From contig NATN01000040.1 of the NCBI GenBank assembly GCA_002085355.1, positions 1-12,249 of the forward strand: a stretch of DNA of 12,249 nucleotides, given 5' to 3'. Under the pieces are notes generated by a model. It was not told the DNA's origin. It saw nothing but the letters and a program-made list of their open reading frames with translations, and ran no database searches. A program made the position numbers and the translations under genes. Positions 1 through 5,597 of the stretch are shown one piece after another. This stretch comes from Candidatus Zhuqueibacterota bacterium 4484_87 (lineage in GTDB: Bacteria; Zhuqueibacterota; Zhuqueibacteria; Thermofontimicrobiales; Thermofontimicrobiaceae). Each line of letters opens with the position of its first letter. Within the stretch, counting starts at the first letter, position 1.

Positions 1-582
1 CCGGTGGCGTTGCAGCCAAAGTACGATATTGTTCAGGACAAAGAATATCCTCAATTCGATTATTGCTACTGCGAAACCTGCCGCAGAAAATTCCAGGAAC
101 AAACCGGAATCGATCCGCTGAAAATCGAAGACCCGGCAAATCACCCGGAATGGAACCAATTTCGTTATGACAGCATCACCCGCCTTGTTAATGAAGTTGT
201 GGTTCCTATTGCTCAAAAATTTGGTAAAAAAACTTCAGCGGCAGTGTTTCCAAACTGGCGAGATGTGAGACAGGAATGGCGCAACTGGAATCTGGATTAT
301 TTTTTCCCCATGCTATACCATAAGTTTTATCATGGAAATATCGACTGGGTCGGAGAGCAAGTCAAAAACGGTGTAAGTTATCTCTCGAAACGACAGCACC
401 TCTACAGCGGACTTTTTGTAAATTTCTTTTCTTCAGAAAAACTAAAACAAGCAATTGGTGCCTCCCTTCGCAATGGCGCAAGCGGCGCTTCCTTCTTCAC
501 CGGATTTTCGCTGGATTCAGACCATTTAAAAACTATCTCTGAAACTATGGATCAAAATATCATTGACATTCATAGAAAATAG
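1..582 (+). CDS. Glycoside-hydrolase-like TIM-barrel protein, C-terminal part (5' truncated)
   Basis: The reading frame is open from the first base, so the gene begins upstream; the GTG at 4 is only the first possible start codon inside the window. The 193 visible residues look like the C-terminal part of a hypothetical glycosyl hydrolase of the GHL/family-10-like TIM-barrel group. Near residue 20 is a CYCETCRRKF segment, a CxCxxC pattern that recurs in these proteins and may bind metal or stabilise the fold. It is followed by a helix-strand region containing AAVFPNW and NLDYFFPMLYH, which resemble late barrel strands ending in aromatic substrate-site residues. A glycine/alanine-rich segment (GASGASFFTGF) near residue 160 would be the last strand. 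Such proteins are usually secreted or periplasmic carbohydrate-active enzymes, but the N-terminus and most catalytic strands are missing here. The family call is moderately sure and no substrate can be named. The gene ends 85 bp before the next start. Confidence 0.6.
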   Translation, partial: PVALQPKYDIVQDKEYPQFDYCYCETCRRKFQEQTGIDPLKIEDPANHPEWNQFRYDSITRLVNEVVVPIAQKFGKKTSAAVFPNWRDVRQEWRNWNLDYFFPMLYHKFYHGNIDWVGEQVKNGVSYLSKRQHLYSGLFVNFFSSEKLKQAIGASLRNGASGASFFTGFSLDSDHLKTISETMDQNIIDIHRK

Positions 583-653
583 CCGTATATTGCTTTATTC
601 TAAATCATTGCTTACTTTTTTGCCAACTAACTCACATCAGATACTAACAATTC

Positions 654-660
654 AAAGGAG
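654..660 (+). promoter_or_regulatory. Shine-Dalgarno site fixing the start at 668
   Basis: AAAGGAG lies 7 nt before ATG 668. The same frame is open upstream to 563, but those extra 35 codons overlap the preceding gene, have no SD, and would bury the signal peptide. The start at 668 is therefore preferred. Confidence 0.85.
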
Positions 661-667
661 TCCATTG

Positions 668-1162
668 ATGCAAAAACGTTCTCTCGGATTAATTTTGCTT
701 CTGCTTATTTTTACCGTAAACTTTGCTCATGCCGGGACTAAATACATCTTCCCGGCAGAAGATCCTGTCTTTTCCATCGTTTTCCCTGATGACTGGAAAA
801 TCGAACCTGACGAAAATATTCTCCATGCAACTCCAGCCGACGAATCCATTTATCTGGGTGTCTGGGCATTGGACGCGGAAGATATCGATGCCGCTCTGGA
901 TGCGCTGGACGAATTGACCGCTGAAATTGTCGCTGACCTGAAAGTTATCTCAACTGATACATTGGTCGTCAATGACATCGATATTTTATTAGTAGAGGCC
1001 CAAGGTGTTGATGAAAAAGGGCTAATCATCAACGTCTCCGCTTTCTTTTTCTCGCCGGACGACGAGACGATTTTTATCACTCTCTCCTACGGTACGCCGG
1101 AAGCAGAGAAAGCCCACCAAAAAGAACTTATTTCGATTCTGAAATCAATTTCGGCTGAATAA
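668..1162 (+). CDS. Small secreted protein, PsbP/DUF1795-like fold suspected
   Basis: A 164-residue protein with a clear Sec signal peptide: MQKR, a leucine/isoleucine-rich core, then FAHA|G with likely cleavage near residue 22. The mature part begins with KYIFPAEDPVFSIVFPDDW. This short strand pattern, with F-x-I-x-F-P-x-x-W near the N-terminus, is seen in periplasmic PsbP/DUF1795-type proteins. It continues with an acidic helix rich in A, L, D and E (about residues 70-95), beta strands (TLVVNDIDILLVEAQG) and a C-terminal helix ending KSISAE. No catalytic motif is visible. It has its own SD and is followed at once by a strong terminator. It could be read through from the glycoside-hydrolase-like gene 85 bp upstream, but no coupling is visible. 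The function is unknown; export is well supported, and the fold assignment is only a suggestion. Confidence 0.8.
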   Translation: MQKRSLGLILLLLIFTVNFAHAGTKYIFPAEDPVFSIVFPDDWKIEPDENILHATPADESIYLGVWALDAEDIDAALDALDELTAEIVADLKVISTDTLVVNDIDILLVEAQGVDEKGLIINVSAFFFSPDDETIFITLSYGTPEAEKAHQKELISILKSISAE

Positions 1163-1172
1163 AAAAATCAAC

Positions 1173-1212
1173 AAAAAGAGAATTCCTCGCCACTGAGGGG
1201 AATTCTCTTTTT
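1173..1212 (+). terminator. Rho-independent terminator after the small secreted protein
   Basis: A perfect 14-bp stem: AAAAAGAGAATTCC at 1173-1186 pairs with GGAATTCTCTTTTT at 1199-1212 around a 12-nt loop. A T-tract runs through the 3' arm to 1214. It begins 10 bp after the stop codon. The A-rich left arm means it could also stop minus-strand transcription. The remainder to 1436 is AT-rich and holds no ORF; a weak TTGAGT-N16-TATTTT pair (1356-1383) is the best promoter-like match before the next gene. Confidence 0.9.
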
Positions 1213-1436
1213 TTCTGAGAATAGATTTACTTTCTCTGTCAAAATAATTATTGCTTTTCACCCGTGTATTTGCTATTTTTCACAATCCCAACCGTCAAAA
1301 ATTACTCAACCTAAAAAAACCTGAATTTCCAGCTCATGGTCACACAAAGAGTAATTTGAGTATTCGACAACGTGTTTTATTTTGCTGACAAAAAATTATC
1401 TTGAAATTTTGAAATATTAATTTAGGGGAATACAAA

Positions 1437-2243
1437 ATGGCAAGTAAAAAAATCTTCATCTCCGTGGATATGGAAGGCATCACCGGCGTGATTGATTGGG
1501 CAGAGACGGAATCGGACAAGGCGGAATATCAGTACTTTCGCAAAATTATGACCGACGAAGTGAACGCAGCCATCGAAGGCGCGCTGGAAAAAGGCGCCAC
1601 CGCAATTGTCGTCCGCGATGCCCATGGCAATGCAAAAAACATCATTCCCGATCAGTTGCACGAAAAAGCCCGTCTCTTGCGCGCCTGGGCAAATAGTCCG
1701 TGGGTGATGATGGAAGGAATTGACGAGTCCTTTGCAGCGGCGATTTTCATCGGCTATCACGCCAAAGCCATGACTGCGCAGGGCACACTATCGCACACGA
1801 TGCGCGGTGATATTTTTGATTTACGCGTGAACGGAATTTCTTTGCCGGAATTGGGTTGGAATGCGCTCATCGCCAATCACGTGAATGTGCCGGTCATCTT
1901 TGTCTCCGGAGACAATCTGATCTGCCAGCAAGCGAGGGAACTCATCCCTGGCATTGAGACAGTTGCTGTAAAACAGGGATTTGGCGAAGCAAATTTGAAT
2001 TTGAACCCTAAAGCAGCGCAGGAAAAAATTCGCCAGGGCGTCGCATCTGCCATGGAAAAAATCGACAAAATTGCACCGTTCAGGCTGAAAGCGCCTTATA
2101 CAATGGAAATTGCTTACAAAAAAACGCGCCTCGCCAATCAGGCAGCCTGGTATCCCGGGGCTGAACGAAAAAATGATTATACAGTGAGTCTGACTTGTGA
2201 AAACTTCTTCGATTGTATGAAATTTTTGTATTTCGTGGGCTAA
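1437..2243 (+). CDS. dppA: M55 family D-aminopeptidase (DppA-like)
   Basis: A 268-residue zinc aminopeptidase of family M55, related to Bacillus subtilis DppA. That enzyme removes N-terminal D-amino acids such as D-Ala from short peptides and assembles as a decamer. The signature SVDMEG is at residues 9-14, with D11 and E13 as predicted zinc ligands. The remaining ligands match H63 (RDAHGN), H108 (IGYHA) and E138 (LPELG); H120 in LSHTMRG matches the conserved active-site histidine. Length is normal for the family. There is no signal peptide, so it is probably cytoplasmic. AGGGGAA at 1424-1430 is the SD, 6 nt before the ATG. The gene stands alone: no dipeptide-permease genes accompany it, unlike in Bacillus. 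It probably handles D-amino-acid-containing peptides from cell-wall turnover or scavenging; the substrate is inferred from the family. Confidence 0.93.
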   Translation: MASKKIFISVDMEGITGVIDWAETESDKAEYQYFRKIMTDEVNAAIEGALEKGATAIVVRDAHGNAKNIIPDQLHEKARLLRAWANSPWVMMEGIDESFAAAIFIGYHAKAMTAQGTLSHTMRGDIFDLRVNGISLPELGWNALIANHVNVPVIFVSGDNLICQQARELIPGIETVAVKQGFGEANLNLNPKAAQEKIRQGVASAMEKIDKIAPFRLKAPYTMEIAYKKTRLANQAAWYPGAERKNDYTVSLTCENFFDCMKFLYFVG

Positions 2244-2252
2244 TGAAGCAAA

Positions 2253-2279
2253 GGGGCGCTTGTCGGCGCCCCGATTTTT
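2253..2279. terminator. Terminator hairpin between convergent genes
   Basis: GGGGCGC at 2253-2259 and GCGCCCC at 2266-2272 form a 7-bp GC-rich stem with a 6-nt loop, followed on the plus strand by GATTTTT. It lies 9 bp after the M55 stop and 8 bp beyond the exonuclease III stop, so it serves the plus-strand gene. It may also serve the minus-strand cluster, where the T-tract (TTTGCTT) is weaker. Confidence 0.88.
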
Positions 2280-2280
2280 C

Positions 2281-3066
2281 TCATTTCAACAAGCTGGCAT
2301 CCAGCTCAATTCCTACCGGGCAATGATCAGAGCCCAGCACCTCTTTTTCGATAAAAGCATTTTTCACATCGCCTGTTAGGTCTTCACTGACGAAAAAATA
2401 ATCGATGCGCCAGCCAATGTCCCGATCGCGCGCTCGAGTCCGCATATCCCACCAGGAATAATGACCGCCTTCTTTGACGAACATGCGGAAAGTGTCCACA
2501 AATCCGTGTGCCAGCAATCGGTCAATCCAGGCGCGTTCTTCCGGCAAAAATCCGCTGCGTTTTTCGTTCTCTTTGGGATGCGCCAGATCAATCTCCTTGT
2601 GAGCAGTATTCACATCACCGCAGATGATTATTTTTTTCCCTTCCGCGCGCAGCCGATCCGCATAATCCAGAAAAGCATCGTAAAAATCCATCTTGTATTG
2701 CAACCGTTCTTTGGATTGTTTGCCATTGGGAAAATAGATATTGAGCAGGATAAATTTTCCGAAATCCGCTTGCAGCAATCGGCCTTCGCTGTCAAGTTCC
2801 GCAATGCCCATGCCAGAGTTTACACTCACGGGCATAAATTTCGTCAGCATGGCGACACCGCTGTATCCTTTTCTTTCAGCAGCCGCATGGTAAAATTCAT
2901 ACCCTTCTGCTTCGCTGATATCTTTTGGAATTTGATCATCCTGGGCTTTTGTCTCCTGCAAACACAAGATGTCTGGCTGATCGTTATGCAGCCATTCCAT
3001 GAAATTTTTCTTATGAACCGCGCGAATGCCATTGACATTCCACGATAGTAGTCGAACCGTTCCCAT
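2281..3066 (-). CDS. xthA: Exodeoxyribonuclease III (AP endonuclease, EEP family)
   Basis: A 261-residue protein of the exonuclease III / ExoA family, which cleaves DNA at abasic sites and removes 3' blocking groups in base-excision repair. The whole family core is visible: LLSWNVNGIRA at the N-terminus (N10, N12), LQETKAQ with metal ligand E38, NIYFPNG with Y111, CGDVN with D151 and N153, WRIDYFF with D222, and GSDHCPV with D247 and H248. Length is typical and no catalytic residue is missing. The ATG at 3066 has an AAAGG SD 7 nt upstream on the minus strand. It is the last gene of the minus-strand cluster, 40 bp after the YbjQ-like gene, and ends 8 bp from the shared hairpin. It acts in the cytoplasm. 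Confidence is high. Confidence 0.97.
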   Translation of the reverse strand: MGTVRLLSWNVNGIRAVHKKNFMEWLHNDQPDILCLQETKAQDDQIPKDISEAEGYEFYHAAAERKGYSGVAMLTKFMPVSVNSGMGIAELDSEGRLLQADFGKFILLNIYFPNGKQSKERLQYKMDFYDAFLDYADRLRAEGKKIIICGDVNTAHKEIDLAHPKENEKRSGFLPEERAWIDRLLAHGFVDTFRMFVKEGGHYSWWDMRTRARDRDIGWRIDYFFVSEDLTGDVKNAFIEKEVLGSDHCPVGIELDASLLK

Positions 3067-3106
3067 GCAAACGCCTTTCCGTTTTCGCTTTTTCCTCAGA
3101 GCGCAT

Positions 3107-3430
3107 CTATTTCTTCGGCTTAATTTTCACTGCAGTGCCGTATGCTAACAATTCAGCAGATCCCTGCATGATGGCTGAAGTAGTGAATCTGACGCACACA
3201 ATGGCATCAGCATCGAGAGCTTCTGCCTCTTTGACCATCCGATCCAGCGCTTGTTCTCTGGATTCGGCAATCATTTTCGTGTATTCAGTGATTTCTCCGC
3301 CAACGAGTGTTCGTAAACCAGCCATAATGTCTTTCCCTACGTGACGCGCACGAATAGTATTTCCGCGGACCAACCCCAAGGTTTTTGTAATTTGATAATC
3401 AGCAAATTCATCTTGCGTTGTAATCAGCAT
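3107..3430 (-). CDS. YbjQ/UPF0145 family protein
   Basis: A 107-residue protein matching the YbjQ (UPF0145, DUF74) family throughout: a start like MLITTQDEF, then LGLVRGNTIRARHVGKDI, the GLRTLVGGEITEYTKM segment, and an end rich in strands (DADAIVCVRF, ELLAYGTAVKI). Members are small, form pentameric rings in known structures, and have no firmly established function; links to metal or stress response have been suggested. A strong SD (AGGAGGT, 3434-3440) lies 3 nt before the start. It begins only 14 bp after a small membrane-protein gene, so the two are surely co-transcribed and may act together. There is no signal peptide. The family call is secure and the role unknown. Confidence 0.92.
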   Translation of the reverse strand: MLITTQDEFADYQITKTLGLVRGNTIRARHVGKDIMAGLRTLVGGEITEYTKMIAESREQALDRMVKEAEALDADAIVCVRFTTSAIMQGSAELLAYGTAVKIKPKK

Positions 3431-3444
3431 AAGACCTCCTGTTT

Positions 3445-3648
3445 TTACATTTTGACGTTTTTGTCGTAATAATCGTCTTCCTTGTTTTCGATGCGGTCAG
3501 TGACAACTTTCATCAGCAGCAACCCAACACCGGCGATGGCAATCAACCCGACGATGCCCCAGGGCATGGCAGCAATTAGCCCGACAAATATTGCCACCAA
3601 GTAGATGAGAAAGACGATTCCCAACAGAACATATCCTGCTTTTTCCAT
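3445..3648 (-). CDS. Small two-helix membrane protein
   Basis: A 67-residue protein with two predicted transmembrane helices, about residues 5-27 (YVLLGIVFLIYLVAIFVGL) and 29-48 (PWGIVGLIAIAGVGLLLMKV). A charged tail follows, DRIENKEDDYYDKNVKM, probably cytoplasmic. The SD GGAGGG (3655-3660) is 6 nt before the ATG, which supports it as a real gene despite its size. It lies 38 bp after the phosphatidyltransferase stop and 14 bp before the YbjQ-like gene. I do not recognise a named family. The tight spacing suggests it could be a membrane partner for the YbjQ-like protein, an inference from order alone. Confidence 0.82.
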   Translation of the reverse strand: MEKAGYVLLGIVFLIYLVAIFVGLIAAMPWGIVGLIAIAGVGLLLMKVVTDRIENKEDDYYDKNVKM

Positions 3649-3686
3649 GATTCACCCTCCAATTCAGAAATGAATTTTTGTAAAAG

Positions 3687-4232
3687 CTAATGCGTGATCT
3701 CTTTTTTGCCCTGCAAGTGGTAAATCAAACGTATTAAATAGCTGACGCTTGACAAAAAGACAAATAACACAGCAAATCCGGAAAATATTTCTTTGAAAAC
3801 TTTTATTTGAAAGATATAGCAGATGAGCGTTATTGCCAACACGTTCGCAGTAATCTTACCGATTAAATTGGATGGCATGATAAATTTGAATTTTCTTGCG
3901 TAAAAAAAACCGCTGATGAGGATTGCCACATCCCTGCCGATGATGAGCACCACTAGCCAGAGGGGCATCTGTTGTTTCAAATACAAAATAATCGTTGTCA
4001 AACCAATGAGCAGTTTGTCCGCCAGTGGGTCGAGCATTTTTCCGACTTCAGAAACCTGATGCAGCCGCCGCGCCAGAATTCCGTCCAAAAAATCAGAGCC
4101 CACACCAATGAGGATTACGATTCCCATGGCGAGATAATTTTCATTCCACATAAAAATACCCACCGGCACTAACAACAACAAACGAAAAAACGAAATGAAA
4201 TTCGGGATGGTGAAGATCTTCTTCCTGTTCAA
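3687..4232 (-). CDS. pgsA: CDP-alcohol phosphatidyltransferase, PgsA-like (TTG start)
   Basis: An integral membrane enzyme that probably makes phosphatidylglycerol phosphate from CDP-diacylglycerol and glycerol-3-phosphate. The complete CDP-alcohol phosphotransferase motif D-x2-D-G-x2-A-R-x8-G-x3-D-x3-D is present: D47, D50, G51, A54, R55, G64, D68, D72 when counted from the TTG at 4232. Before it is TIPNFISFFRL, the usual PgsA N-terminus, and about five hydrophobic helices are visible in 181 residues, the normal length. I chose the TTG at 4232 because an AAAGGAG SD lies exactly 7 nt upstream; a frame extension to another TTG at 4274 adds 14 residues with no SD. The head-group specificity is inferred; another CDP-alcohol transferase is possible. 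It leads the minus-strand cluster. Confidence 0.9.
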   Translation of the reverse strand: MNRKKIFTIPNFISFFRLLLLVPVGIFMWNENYLAMGIVILIGVGSDFLDGILARRLHQVSEVGKMLDPLADKLLIGLTTIILYLKQQMPLWLVVLIIGRDVAILISGFFYARKFKFIMPSNLIGKITANVLAITLICYIFQIKVFKEIFSGFAVLFVFLSSVSYLIRLIYHLQGKKEITH

Positions 4233-4239
4233 AAATAAT

Positions 4240-4246
4240 CTCCTTT
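4240..4246 (-). promoter_or_regulatory. Shine-Dalgarno site fixing the TTG start of the PgsA-like gene
   Basis: AAAGGAG on the minus strand, 7 nt before TTG 4232. No ATG or GTG in that frame lies at a comparable distance, so the enzyme appears to start with TTG. Confidence 0.8.
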
Positions 4247-4443
4247 CAGGAATCGTCTCAGTACTCAGAATCAATTTTTACAACTTACAAAAAATCAAAA
4301 CCAAAATCAAGCTGAAAATATGGTTTAGAGAAATATATCGCACTTATTCAATGGTTCAGGCTACACACCCAAATCAATCGACATTTCTTTTCACTTCACA
4401 ATTTGGAATAAAACCTTTTCGCAATGAAAAAATTAAGGTTACA

Positions 4444-4478
4444 TTTTTTTCAAATTTTACTTGACATTTTGAAAAAAA
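4444..4478. promoter_or_regulatory. Inverted repeat around the -35 box, candidate operator
   Basis: TTTTTTTCAAA (4444-4454) and TTTGAAAAAAA (4468-4478) are perfect 11-bp inverted arms separated by 13 bp, bracketing the -35 hexamer and running into the spacer. A repressor bound here would block RNA polymerase. RpiR-family regulators often bind inverted repeats at their own promoter, so autoregulation is an attractive inference. The A/T simplicity of the arms lowers certainty. Confidence 0.45.
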
Positions 4479-4489
4479 AATGATATAAT
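4461..4489 (+). promoter_or_regulatory. Perfect sigma-70 consensus promoter for the RpiR-type gene
   Basis: TTGACA at 4461-4466 and TATAAT at 4484-4489 are separated by exactly 17 bp. All twelve hexamer bases match the consensus. Transcription would start near 4496, leaving a leader of about 157 nt before ATG 4654. It is by far the strongest promoter in the window. Such a strong promoter beside a regulator gene suggests that repression is what controls it. Confidence 0.88.
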
Positions 4490-4504
4490 GCGGTGGTAAA
4501 AAAG

Positions 4505-4528
4505 TTTCAAAAATCTGTTTTTTTGAAA
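4505..4528. promoter_or_regulatory. Second inverted repeat in the leader, candidate operator or hairpin
   Basis: TTTCAAAAA (4505-4513) and TTTTTGAAA (4520-4528) form perfect 9-bp arms with a 6-bp centre, just downstream of the predicted transcription start. A weaker related element, CAAAAA-GTG-TTTTTG (4541-4555), follows. They share the TTTTGAAA core with the repeat at the -35 box and could be extra operator sites or an mRNA hairpin. Confidence 0.4.
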
Positions 4529-4653
4529 AAATTAGTTCAACAAAAAGTGTTTTTGAAATCATTTTTTCTTATATCTATGAAGCAGCCGGTTTTCAAGTAC
4601 TCCTCTCTCATAAGTCTTGCAAAAACAAACATTCACAATTTCGGAGTTAATGT

Positions 4654-5535
4654 ATGGCTGACTTAACCTCCTATAAAAAACTTATTCTCAAAAACTTTGA
4701 CCGACTCACTAAAAACCAGAAAAAAATTGCTCAATTTTTATTGGATCATCCGGAAGAAATCGCTCTGTCTTCCATCGACACCATCGCTGACAAACTCAAC
4801 GTCGGCAAAGCAACGGTCGTCCGGCTGGCCCAATCTCTTGGCTACAAAGGATTTCTCGAGCTGAAGACCGAATTGACAAATCGCCTCCGCGATGACATCA
4901 GTCCCTCAAAAAAATTAAAAGCTGCTCTAAAAAACTCGCATCTTCGCTCAAAATTTCTCACAACTATTGCAACCGACGAGATTCAGAACATTCAGGAGAC
5001 TCTCTATTCAATGGATCAGGCGGCTTTTGATAAAGCCGTAAAAATTCTGAAAGACGCTTCCCACATCTACACCATGGGACTGGGTATTTCCGCTTATCTT
5101 TCTCAGTTGGCTGCTTATTTTCTGAATAAACTTTCTCTCAAAGCAAGCGCTTTTGGCCACGGAAGTTTTAGTTTCCACGAGCAAATACTTTCTCTCTCCC
5201 CAAAAGATGCGTTAATTGCAATCAGTCTTCCGCCCTATTCCATTGAAACCATTAAAGGGGCAGAAGTTGCTCAATCGCGAGGGATTAAAGTCATTTCTAT
5301 TACGGACAAACTCATTTCACCCATCACAAAATATTCCGATGTTGTTTTTCCTGTGAAAACGAACAATATCGTATTCATTAACTCAATCGGTGCTATATTT
5401 GTCATCATTTACGCGCTTGCCACCGGGCTGGGACTCAGCGACAAAGAATCAGCCCTCAAGGCATTGGAGCAATTTGAAAATGCGCAATCGGATTTTGGTT
5501 TTGACGTTCGGAAAGATTTTTTTGCAAAACCATGA
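4654..5535 (+). CDS. RpiR/MurR-family transcriptional regulator (HTH + SIS)
   Basis: A 293-residue regulator. Residues 1-77 are an HTH_6/RpiR DNA-binding domain, with the typical RLTKNQKKIAQFLLDHPEEI, then SIDTIADKLNVGKATVVRLAQSLGYKGFLELK. Residues about 125-260 are a SIS domain, which in this family senses phosphorylated sugars or amino sugars: IYTMGLGISAYLS near 138-150, LIAISLPPYSIETIKGAEVA at about 187-206, and ISITDKLISPITKYSDVVFPV. The phosphosugar loop reads SLPPYSIET rather than the common S-x-S-G-x-T, a variant also found among RpiR regulators. GGAG at 4643-4646 is the SD, 7 nt before the ATG. The next gene begins 62 bp later with no terminator between, so it is probably co-transcribed. 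The likely targets are its own promoter and the genes after it; the effector is unknown. Confidence 0.93.
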   Translation: MADLTSYKKLILKNFDRLTKNQKKIAQFLLDHPEEIALSSIDTIADKLNVGKATVVRLAQSLGYKGFLELKTELTNRLRDDISPSKKLKAALKNSHLRSKFLTTIATDEIQNIQETLYSMDQAAFDKAVKILKDASHIYTMGLGISAYLSQLAAYFLNKLSLKASAFGHGSFSFHEQILSLSPKDALIAISLPPYSIETIKGAEVAQSRGIKVISITDKLISPITKYSDVVFPVKTNNIVFINSIGAIFVIIYALATGLGLSDKESALKALEQFENAQSDFGFDVRKDFFAKP

Positions 5536-5597
5536 CGAACTTTCTATAAACAATGCACAAATGACATTTCAATGAATTAGGTTGATGGAGGCTTTTC

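Larger units (their letters stand above)
4233..4653. other. AT-rich divergent spacer between the PgsA-like and RpiR-like genes
   Basis: This 421-bp stretch separates two divergently transcribed units. ORFs crossing it have no coding look and no SD. The right half holds the consensus promoter and inverted repeats listed separately. In the left half I find only weak minus-strand promoter-like pairs for the PgsA cluster, for example TTGATT-N17-TAAGTT on the minus strand near 4275-4310. No RNA gene or riboswitch is recognisable. Confidence 0.7.

Noticed and set aside
563..667. 35-codon N-terminal extension of the small secreted protein
   Set aside because: It overlaps the end of the upstream gene, has no SD, and places the signal peptide internally; ATG 668 has an ideal SD.
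1251..1279. TTGCTT-N17-TATTTT as a promoter for the M55 gene
   Set aside because: Only three and four matches to the hexamers in an AT-rich spacer; a similar weak pair at 1356-1383 is no more convincing.
2461..3048. 195-residue plus-strand ORF antisense to exonuclease III
   Set aside because: It is the reverse shadow of a fully conserved xthA gene, with no SD and no recognisable protein features.
4505..4555. Riboswitch or attenuator in the regulator leader
   Set aside because: The hairpins are short and A/T-only and match no riboswitch architecture I know; operator repeats explain them better.
4195..4562. ORFs on both strands in the AT-rich spacer
   Set aside because: Low-complexity K/F/N-rich translations without SDs, crossing the promoter and the PgsA start; not coding-like.
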